A stretch of 33,383 bases of DNA from JBAZOJ01 sp041648755 (GTDB lineage: Bacteria > Planctomycetota > B143-G9): NCBI GenBank assembly GCA_041648755.1, contig JBAZOJ010000009.1, positions 1 to 33,383 of the forward strand. Reading direction: 5' to 3'. Shown piece by piece: positions 24,025 to 31,700 of the stretch (position 1 is its first letter; the number at the start of each line of letters is the position of its first letter). A program made the position numbers and the translations under genes. The notes beneath the pieces were generated by a model that saw nothing but the letters and a program-made list of their open reading frames with translations, ran no database searches and was not told the DNA's origin.

Positions 24025-24864
24025 ATGTGGGACTACAGCGATAAGGTCAAGAGACATTTTCTCTCCCCCTCGAACGTCGGAGAGATTAAAGATGCCAACG
24101 GAGTCGGCGAGGTAGGCTCGATTGCCTGCGGCGACGCGTTGAGGCTTACAATCAAGGTGGAAGACGGAAAAATCGTCGACGCCAAGTTTCAGACATTCGG
24201 CTGCGGATCGGCGATCGCGTCCGCATCCGTACTTACCGAGATGATCATCGGCCATACAATCGAGGAGGCGTCAAAGATAACCAATCAGGACATTGTTGAC
24301 TTTCTGGGTGGCCTTCCCGCTCAGAAGATGCACTGTTCCGTGATGGGCGCCGAAGCCCTGCAGGCTGCAATAGCCAACTACCTTGGCAAATCGCCGGACG
24401 AGATTAAGAAGGAAGCCGGAGAGGTCATCTGCCATTGCTTCGGCGTAACCGACAAGACCATAGAGAAGGTCATCAGACAGCACCGCCTGCGCGAAGTTGA
24501 CGATGTCACTAACTTCACCAAGGCTGGCGGAGCCTGCGGCTCATGCAAGCCTCAGATCGAGGCAATTCTCAACCGGGTGTGGTCGGATCTGGCCTCCGCT
24601 CCCCTCAAGAAGCCGCAGACCTATCTCGAAAAAGTCCGCACCATCGAGCGCGTCATCGAAGAGGAAATCCGTCCCCTGCTCAACCACGACGGCGGCGATA
24701 TCGAACTGATCGACGTTGTCGGTAATGTCGTCAAGGTGAAACTCCTCAAGAACTGCGCTTCCTGCCCTGTCTCCCCCTTCACCCTCAATGACTTTGTGGG
24801 AAAGAAACTGCGCGAGTTCGTTGACGAGAGCATCGTCATCGAGGAGGTTGTCGATGAGCGCTAA
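24025..24864 (+). CDS. nifU: NifU-type Fe-S cluster scaffold (IscU + [2Fe-2S] + NFU domains)
   Basis: 279 aa from ATG 24025 (GGGAGG 4 nt upstream); an in-frame start at 23986 lies inside the promoter. All three NifU modules are present: IscU-like domain 1-125 with Cys35, Cys60 and Cys104; the central BFD-type [2Fe-2S] domain with Cys136/Cys138 and Cys171/Cys174 (ICHCFGVT, ACGSCKP); and a C-terminal NFU domain with Cys244/Cys247 (NCASCP). The IscU part begins without the Met-Tyr of IscU but with WDYSDKVKRHF, which is typical of NifU. It assembles clusters from NifS sulfur in the cytosol. No nitrogenase genes are nearby, and in many anaerobes this NifU is the general system. It overlaps nifS by 11 nt. 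Confidence 0.97.
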   Translation: MWDYSDKVKRHFLSPSNVGEIKDANGVGEVGSIACGDALRLTIKVEDGKIVDAKFQTFGCGSAIASASVLTEMIIGHTIEEASKITNQDIVDFLGGLPAQKMHCSVMGAEALQAAIANYLGKSPDEIKKEAGEVICHCFGVTDKTIEKVIRQHRLREVDDVTNFTKAGGACGSCKPQIEAILNRVWSDLASAPLKKPQTYLEKVRTIERVIEEEIRPLLNHDGGDIELIDVVGNVVKVKLLKNCASCPVSPFTLNDFVGKKLREFVDESIVIEEVVDER

Positions 24865-26035
24865 GGTAGTGTATCTGGACAACAATGCAACCACCCGTGT
24901 TGCGCCCGAAGTGGTTGAGGAGATGAATCCGTTCCTGACGGAGTTCTACGGTAATCCGTCGTCCATGCACAGTTTCGGCGGGAACGTGGCGCATGAGATC
25001 ACACGCGCACGGGAACGCGTGGCGGCATTGTTCAACTGCTCGCCGGACGAGATCGTCTTCACCGCATCGGGCAGCGAAGGCGACAACCATGCGATTCGCG
25101 GAACCCTTGAGGCATACCCGGACAAGAAGCACATCATCACCACGCGGGTCGAGCATCCTGCGGTATTGAACACATGCCAGTACTATGCGCGAAAAGGCTA
25201 TCACCTCACTATGCTGCCGGTGGATCGGAAGGGAAGGCTGAATCCCCAGGATCTGCGCGATGCAATAACCGATGAGACCGCGGTCGTCTCGATCATGTAC
25301 GCGAACAACGAGATAGGCAACGTCTATCCGGTCAGGGAACTCGCCCACATCTGCAAGGAAAAGGGCGTCGTATTCCACACGGATGCCGTGCAAGTTGCCG
25401 GGAAGCTCTCTCTGGATACGCACGATATTGCGGCCGATCTGATCTCCATCAGCGGGCACAAGCTGCACGCCCCCAAGGGCATCGGCGCCCTCTACATCCG
25501 GCGCGGGACAAGGGTTCGCCCGCTGGTCATCGGCGGCCACCAGGAAAACGGCCGACGGGCGGGCACCGAGAACGTGCCGTACATTGTCGCGCTTGGCAGA
25601 GCGGCCGAATTGGCAATGAAGAACATCGCTGCCGAGACGCGAAGCGTCGCGGTTCTGCGCGACAAGCTGGAATCCGGTCTTCTGGCGAAGATCAAGAACA
25701 GCGAGGTCAACGGCGACACCGAGAACCGTCTTCCCAACACCTCGAACATCTCTTTCGAGTTCGTTGAGGGCGAAGCGATTCTACTGTTGCTCAACGAGCG
25801 TGGAATCTGCGCATCCAGCGGCTCCGCGTGCACGTCCGGCTCCCTGGAGCCCAGCCACGTGCTGCGCGCAATGGGCGTACCGTTCACGCGAGTCCACGGC
25901 TCAGTGAGGTTTTCGCTGTCCCGGTATACGACCGAAGATGAAATCGACTTTACCATCCAGGCCGTGCCCCCTATAATCGCGCGACTGATGAGCATCTCGC
26001 CGTATTCCGACACCCGCCCCCCCATCACCGCTTAG
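24854..26035 (+). CDS. nifS: cysteine desulfurase, NifS type
   Basis: 393 aa from ATG 24854, GGAGG 6 nt upstream, beginning within the last codons of nifU. A fold-type I PLP enzyme that removes sulfur from L-cysteine and hands it to NifU. Seen: N-terminal YLDNNATT, substrate/PLP residue His101 in VEHPAVLNT, PLP-Asp in HTDAVQ (Asp177), PLP-Lys203 in SGHKLHAPKG, and the sulfur-carrying Cys326 in SSGSACTSGS. The compact SGSACTSG loop is of the NifS/IscS (group I) kind. Residues RRAGTEN also conserved. The pair is translationally coupled and followed 9 nt later by the AsmA-like gene. Confidence 0.97.
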   Translation: MSAKVVYLDNNATTRVAPEVVEEMNPFLTEFYGNPSSMHSFGGNVAHEITRARERVAALFNCSPDEIVFTASGSEGDNHAIRGTLEAYPDKKHIITTRVEHPAVLNTCQYYARKGYHLTMLPVDRKGRLNPQDLRDAITDETAVVSIMYANNEIGNVYPVRELAHICKEKGVVFHTDAVQVAGKLSLDTHDIAADLISISGHKLHAPKGIGALYIRRGTRVRPLVIGGHQENGRRAGTENVPYIVALGRAAELAMKNIAAETRSVAVLRDKLESGLLAKIKNSEVNGDTENRLPNTSNISFEFVEGEAILLLLNERGICASSGSACTSGSLEPSHVLRAMGVPFTRVHGSVRFSLSRYTTEDEIDFTIQAVPPIIARLMSISPYSDTRPPITA

Positions 26036-26044
26036 GAGGCAATT

Positions 26045-26794
26045 GTGAAGTGGTTCCTGCGGATTCTGCTTGTGCTGGTCATCCTGGTCGTTGTTGTGGT
26101 GCTGTTCTTCCTTGGCCCCGTCGCACGTCCCATCGCTGCAAGCGCGGCCAGCAAGGCAATGGGCGTGGATGTGAATATTGGGGGGCTCTCAGTGTACCCC
26201 ATAACGGGATCTGCGAATGTCAGCGGCCTGTTGGTCGCGAACCCGCAAGGGTTCAAGGGCTATTTTCTGGAGATGGAGCAACTTCATTCAGACGCAAAGG
26301 TAACGTCTTTCGTGTCCGACACGGCAGTGGTCAGGGATGTCACCATCGAGGGCCTGACACTGAGGATCGAGGCCTCAGGGTCTAAGACCAATGTCAAGGC
26401 CATAATGGACAACCTGAACAAGAGTTCCGCGCCTTCCGGAGAAACGACGAGCAGTTCCTCCGGGAAGAAGTTCCGCATCGACACGCTGGCTCTGAAGAAC
26501 ACGAAGGTAATCATCTCCACGGGCATCGTAAAGGACGCCACAATCACAATCGAGTCCCTGGAACTGCACAATATCGGCACCGGTGAGAGTTCCGGCGCGG
26601 GCCTGAGCGAGGTGTTGACCAAGGTCATCCAGGCCGTAGTCGCAAAGGCCGGGGAGCTTTCCAGGAACCTGCCCGGGGAAATTGGCTCTGCGATCAAGAG
26701 CGCCGGAATTGACAAGGCCTTCAAGGACATCGGGAAGACCGGCGGCGGCGCAATCGAGAAAGCGGCCGACCCGCTGAAAAAGCTGTTCAAGTAA
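26045..26794 (+). CDS. AsmA-like membrane-anchored periplasmic protein
   Basis: 249 aa. Start GTG 26045 with AGGAGG 5 nt upstream, overlapping the nifS stop region. A single N-terminal membrane helix (about 4-24, LLVLVILVVVVVLFFLGPVA) is followed by a beta-rich part that resembles the start of AsmA/DUF748-type proteins: VDVNIGGLSVYPITG, LLVANPQGF, VVRDVTIEGLTLRIE and the short alignment TNVKAIMDNL. A Ser-rich linker (SSAPSGETTSSSSGKK) and a helical end (KTGGGAIEKAADPLKKLFK) follow. Long AsmA proteins move phospholipid across the periplasm; this one is only a short version, so it may have another envelope role. It is in a row with nifU-nifS but probably functionally separate. Confidence 0.75.
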   Translation: MKWFLRILLVLVILVVVVVLFFLGPVARPIAASAASKAMGVDVNIGGLSVYPITGSANVSGLLVANPQGFKGYFLEMEQLHSDAKVTSFVSDTAVVRDVTIEGLTLRIEASGSKTNVKAIMDNLNKSSAPSGETTSSSSGKKFRIDTLALKNTKVIISTGIVKDATITIESLELHNIGTGESSGAGLSEVLTKVIQAVVAKAGELSRNLPGEIGSAIKSAGIDKAFKDIGKTGGGAIEKAADPLKKLFK

Positions 26795-26872
26795 AGCGCG
26801 CGAGCGGCCTCATTTCGGGGGCTTTACGGGGGCAGCGACGCAGCGAAAACCGCTCGATCCATGCCCTGATCA

Positions 26873-27113
26873 TTACGCTACAAATGGGCCTTGGCCCTGC
26901 TTCGATGCCACTTTGCCGGTGGGAGTGTACGAGTACACATGGACGCGGGTACTCTCGGTTATCGTCGCCTGAATACTGGCATCGTTGAACGCACACGTGG
27001 AGGATTTGCCTTGGAAATCCGTTGTGACCGTCGTACGACCCTTGGCATCGTATTCGAATGTCGCAGTAAGCGTCGTGACTGTTCGCCATGAGGGCATGTA
27101 CTGGTGCGGAATC
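26873..27113 (-). pseudogene. orphan fragment of a YD-repeat (Rhs/WapA-like) coding sequence
   Basis: The frame begins right after the stop of the preceding minus-strand gene, without its own plausible start, and ends at TAA 26873-26875. Its protein reads HQYMPSWRTVTTLTATFEYD, then AKGRTTVTTDFQGKSSTC and later VHVYSYTPTGKVASKQG. This follows a segment of the large YD-repeat protein encoded at roughly 30830-31070 (HYMPSWPTVTTLTYTFEYD, then ARGRLTANSDF and NIFQYDAAGNLTCKTV). It is about 75 residues of shell sequence. The interval 26795-26872 holds nothing else I can name, except a possible GTAAAGC/GCTTTAC inverted repeat close to the end of the AsmA-like gene. Confidence 0.82.
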
Positions 27114-28733
27114 CTATTCAGCCAGCAGCGGCTCGAAATCGAAGTCCAGTGCCGTCCGCATGAGGCCTTCTAGCACAAAATGAGAGGTCAGTGCTGCTAA
27201 TGCTTGGTTTTCGATAAGCCTAAAACTCCAAGGAGCCACAGACCGCACAAGAAACGTGGCTGCGTTGGGGCGTGCGGCCGTCCCCAAACCGATTCTCCCT
27301 ATGCTAAGCAACCCATCATGGCAGAGCCCGAGTACTCGCATTTGCTGTGACTGAAGTTCCACATCATACGGCAGTTCCCAGTCAATAGTTCTGCGCCATG
27401 GAAGAATGAAAATGGAAGATGCGGCGAAAGCTGAGACCTTGTCTGCCTTCTCGGGGAGCAGTTCGACTCGCCGGGATCGGGACAATAGACCTCCCGACAG
27501 CAATCCGGGGCCAAAGCAGGCGAAAAGCGTGAAGCGCTCCGCTTCGGGTCCTCTTCCATCGCTGTCAATTCTGCATCTCTCCAAGTGAACGCTGCGAAAA
27601 GTGCTTCTCTCAAGCTCGCCAGCGGCAAATGCGGCACCGGCGATAACGAGGCTCTGGCATCGGGGCAAGTCACCGACGCGCACTCGAATGTCGTAACCTC
27701 CGGTACCAATGTCTCGAAGCCGAAAATCGCCCAGGAGATGAGTGAACTCAATATCAAGGTGCTTCAAAGGAAGATCGCAAAGAAGATCCTCGCAACCGAA
27801 GGCGGAGCCTGTGTCGCTCCCGAGACACTGTGAAAAAACAATAGTCAGATGGGAGAGCTTGGGCAGTGACTCCACTATGAGCTTGACGGTCCGACGACGG
27901 TCAGCCCAAGAGGATTGAAGGTGAACGTAAAGAGATCTCAGATCCGGCATCTTGCGCAGGTCCGTCAAGACGTCGTCGTCGAGGACCTGCTTCATCACTG
28001 CGGTAGTACAGGCACTCAGAGGTGTCTGAACGTAGCGAAGATCAAAGTCGGTGACCACCAATCCCGCTTCACGGCTCTCCAGGAACAAGTTCGATGCACC
28101 GTAATTCGGATTGCTGCACAACTGAACACTTGCGCAGGATTCCCATATTCTCTGGCGAATCGTGTCCCATCCAGGTTCGGAGATGGAGCCGGATAGTGTA
28201 CCGGGAAACGACACATATTTCGCCATAGCGTTGCGCACGAACAAATCCACTTGCCCATCGGTCAGTTGGAAGCCAAAGCAGAGACTGTCAACCGTTTGGG
28301 GGACAGCAAAGTACTCCGTCATCGCCTCGGGGTTCTTGAGCCATACCCCGATCTGCTTACCGGACACAAGGAAACGGTAGATGCCGTTGGCATTGCTCAC
28401 CACCGTGATCGTCAAGCGCTCACAGTACTTTAGCAGACACATCTCCGGTACCACTTCCCTCCTGCCAACTTCTGATCCGGGGATCGCCCCAGACAACCTA
28501 ATGAAGTGCCCAGGAGTAGGGGGAACTTGCGAAATCGGCTGCCACGTTCCAACAAAGACGTCGATGCTGACGGGCATACCGTCGACCCTGATTTCGCAAT
28601 CATCGTAGATAGCTCGCTCTGGGTCTCCGCGGTGTTGGCTAGGCTCCATGACAGAAGTAACTTTTCCGTTCCAGAGGATGGCGCTAAGCGCCAGAAGAAA
28701 TAGTGCGAGTGACGGAAGTAAGACGCGCTTCAT
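27114..28733 (-). CDS. exported protein of unknown family, possible leucine-rich-repeat-like middle part
   Basis: 539 aa from ATG 28733; an AGGA just upstream overlaps the stop of the YD-repeat gene, only 8 nt away. A longer in-frame version starting at 28808 lies within that gene and is rejected. The N terminus MKRVLLPSLALFLLALSAIL is a signal peptide or membrane anchor. Residues ~25-190 look beta-rich (CEIRVDGMPVSIDVFVGTWQ). The middle (about 250-400) has irregular leucine-rich repeats: LRKMPDLRSLYVHLQSSWAD, ESLPKLSHLTIVFSQC, LCDLPLKHLDIEFTHLLGDF, DLPRCQSLVIAGAAF. The end is not recognisable. Position after a polymorphic-toxin-like gene is that of an immunity or accessory protein. Alternatively it could bind the secreted product on the cell surface. 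No homology could be confirmed by eye. Confidence 0.78.
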   Translation of the reverse strand: MKRVLLPSLALFLLALSAILWNGKVTSVMEPSQHRGDPERAIYDDCEIRVDGMPVSIDVFVGTWQPISQVPPTPGHFIRLSGAIPGSEVGRREVVPEMCLLKYCERLTITVVSNANGIYRFLVSGKQIGVWLKNPEAMTEYFAVPQTVDSLCFGFQLTDGQVDLFVRNAMAKYVSFPGTLSGSISEPGWDTIRQRIWESCASVQLCSNPNYGASNLFLESREAGLVVTDFDLRYVQTPLSACTTAVMKQVLDDDVLTDLRKMPDLRSLYVHLQSSWADRRRTVKLIVESLPKLSHLTIVFSQCLGSDTGSAFGCEDLLCDLPLKHLDIEFTHLLGDFRLRDIGTGGYDIRVRVGDLPRCQSLVIAGAAFAAGELERSTFRSVHLERCRIDSDGRGPEAERFTLFACFGPGLLSGGLLSRSRRVELLPEKADKVSAFAASSIFILPWRRTIDWELPYDVELQSQQMRVLGLCHDGLLSIGRIGLGTAARPNAATFLVRSVAPWSFRLIENQALAALTSHFVLEGLMRTALDFDFEPLLAE

Positions 28734-28741
28734 AATCAGTC

Positions 28742-31700
28742 CTACGGGTTCATGAGCGTCGCGCCAGAGAGCACAGATCCACCCGAGGATACATATCCAT
28801 TGTCCCACGTTTCAGCCCCGTCAAGTTCGTGGTAGTAACTGTATTCTCTCACCTTGGCCGTGGATTCCGGATCTAGGATCAGGAGGGTCTTCAAGGTCTC
28901 GGTCCTTACATTGCAGAAATAGCCATCCGAAGAACTGCCGCTCTCGGTAATTCTCGACCAAGTCTCTCGATAACCGATTACGATTACGTCATGCGCGTTC
29001 CCGTTCTCGTAATGGAGATGAAGGTAAGAAGGTATGTTTCTTGAGATGTTGCTCCGAATAGCGGGAACTAGTCCCGCCTGGTCGTCAGAGCCATTCCACA
29101 ACCTCTCGGCTTGGCCAGCGCTGAGGTCGTAGGTGGAGCCGATGAAAGTACCCGAACCTGTCAGGATTCTGTACTGCGCTCTGAGAGCATCTTCTCTGGC
29201 CGCGGCAATCATGTTTTTGCGGAAACCTGATGCTTGTGGATCTTCCATCCCTGTCTTCAGAATGAAGGCAGTAGCACCCGCCGCTGCTGTCTTTTCTGCA
29301 AGTCTGACCTCAGCATAGAACTGATCTGACATTTGATCTCTATCGCCCGACTGGATCAGCCCGAGTGGAATTTCAGGCGGAGTTTGCCCCCCATTTGCAC
29401 TGAGGAGGCTTGACTCGTGCCAAGCGCGGTAGTTTCGGAGCATGGCAGCGGATGCTGATTGGCAGTCACCACGCGTCACGGACGACCCTCCCGCTCTAAG
29501 CAGGTCGTAATTTGTCTGCGGAGGGTTGGCGGCAGGATTCACTGCTGCAAGCCAAGTATTCCATCCGTCGAGAGTTCCTTTCTGGCCGTTTGGGAGGTCA
29601 ATCATCTCCACGGTAGTGCTGCCCTCCTCGGTGCGCGTCCAAATCGTTCTTGGACCCATTCCGGGGATTACACGCGTCGGGAGTATCGTGGTTGCATAGA
29701 GAAACGGGACACCGCGCGGAGGGCCGTGCACGGTTCCGCTCTTGGGCGAGACCGCTTGCGCATCTTCAGCCACGTATGCCATGGCCCCACTGGCCCCGGA
29801 TTTCACGTTAGGCGACTCAGCATTCCTCTCTGCCCTTGATCCTCCGAACAGATCAAAACCGCCATTCCAACTCGATTCCACGCCGAAGCTGTCGTATTCT
29901 GCATTGAGCGAGCAGGACTGCGCAACATCGTACATCACCCGGTTGTTGCCGAAGGCGTCAACTGCACCGTTGTAGAGACCTACAGGGAATCCCGGTCTGG
30001 CCTGCTGCACGTTTTCCGCAAACCCAATGCCATTTGCGTTATCAAGGGTGTACTGCGTCGTCCACCACCAGTTCACGCCGTCGGTCTCGGATTCGTTGTA
30101 GAGCCACCGGTCGCCGTGGGTCTTGTGGAAGAAGTACTTCCAGCCTACGATGTCAGCGCAAATGTCGTAGTTGCCGGGCGTCAATGTCATTGCTCCAGGA
30201 TTCCTTGAAGCGACGCGAGTTGCGCCGGTCACGTGAACCGGGGTTGAAATCGTCGCTGGTGTCTGCTGAGCCGCCATCCTGCCGCCCTCTTCCTCATCGG
30301 GACGGGCCTTCAGAATGCGGGCGTTGCCGATGTCGTAACCGTAGTAGATGTCTTCGCCAGTGGTTGAATTGCCGTAACGCACCAAGTTGTTCTTCCAGTC
30401 GAACTCGAACGACTCGGTCGTAGCCCCGGTGACCTTGGAAGTCAGGTTGCCGCTGAGGTCATAAGTACATGTGAACGCGGTTCCTCCGGTCGCGGCAGTT
30501 ATCCGCCCAAGGCCGTTGTATGTGTAATTCGTCGGGGTTCCGCCGTCCACTTTCTGCGTTCTGCAGTACATACCATCGTAAGTGTACCCCATGTTGTACG
30601 AGTTTGTACCCGCTCGCACTTCCGCAGTCAGGAGCCGCCTGGAGTCAAGAGTGTACGTAGTGCTATACGATCCGAACGACCCGGAAGTGACATCGGAGTC
30701 CACCTGCGAATTGTCGTCAAAGGTGTAGATCTCGTAACCCAGCACGGTGCCCAGGGAATCTACGATTTCCTGGTAGTACATCCGGTTGTCGGTATCGTAG
30801 TAATAGTTCTCGTACATACCCGTGTCAACCGTCTTGCATGTCAGGTTGCCCGCCGCATCGTACTGGAAGATGTTGACCCTTTGGGGGTTGCCGTTCTGCG
30901 GAATTTCCGTGATCGTCTTCGTAAGTGTCGCGTCGTCGTAGACGATTGTCGTGACCAAGTTTTCATAGGCAGTCGCAAAGTCGCTGTTCGCCGTCAACCG
31001 TCCCCTTGCATCGTACTCAAAGGTGTATGTCAGCGTCGTTACCGTGGGCCATGAGGGCATATAGTGTTCTTCAGAGATCTTGCGGCCCAGCGGGTCATAC
31101 ACAAACTCCTTGTCTATCTCGGGGCTCGTGTAGGCGGTCATCCGGCCGCATAGGTCATACGTGATTGTCGTCTGCATCGAGGTCAGCGGATTGAGGGGCG
31201 CGGGGTGGTCGATCGTAATGGTGCGCCCGCAACTGTCGTAAGTGAAACCAACGGGGTTCCCGACCCGGTCTATGTAATTTGTCAGTCGCCCCGCGGAGTC
31301 GTACCAATTCAGATGGGCGTTATTCAGCGGGTCGGTCATCGAAGTCATGCGATAGTTGGTATCGTACACGTATGTGGTCGTGTACAACGTCGTGCCTCCG
31401 TCGGGACTTACAACTTCAGTCAGCACATTGCCCATTGCATCGAAGGACTTGTCGAAGTTATTCGACTGCGCGTCGGTCATGCGCCAGCGGCGGTTCATTG
31501 AGTCAAAGCTGTACACGGTCGTATTCGATTCTCCGTCTGTTTCAGTGTCCACATTGCCATTGGCATCGAACGTCTTGCTGAACGTCGCGCCGGAGGGCTT
31601 TACCGTCTCGTACTGGCGGTTCATGTCGTCGTAATAGAGGGTTGTGGTGTTGGAGAGGGCGTCCGTGACGCTGGTGCAGTTTCCCTGCACATCGTAATCG

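Noticed and set aside
24025..26035. nifU-nifS as a sign of nitrogen fixation
   Set aside because: No nif structural or regulatory genes are present, and the same pair serves general Fe-S assembly in many anaerobes.
26787..27089. 100-codon minus-strand open frame overlapping the YD fragment
   Set aside because: It is in a different frame from the segment that matches the YD protein, so it is a shadow.
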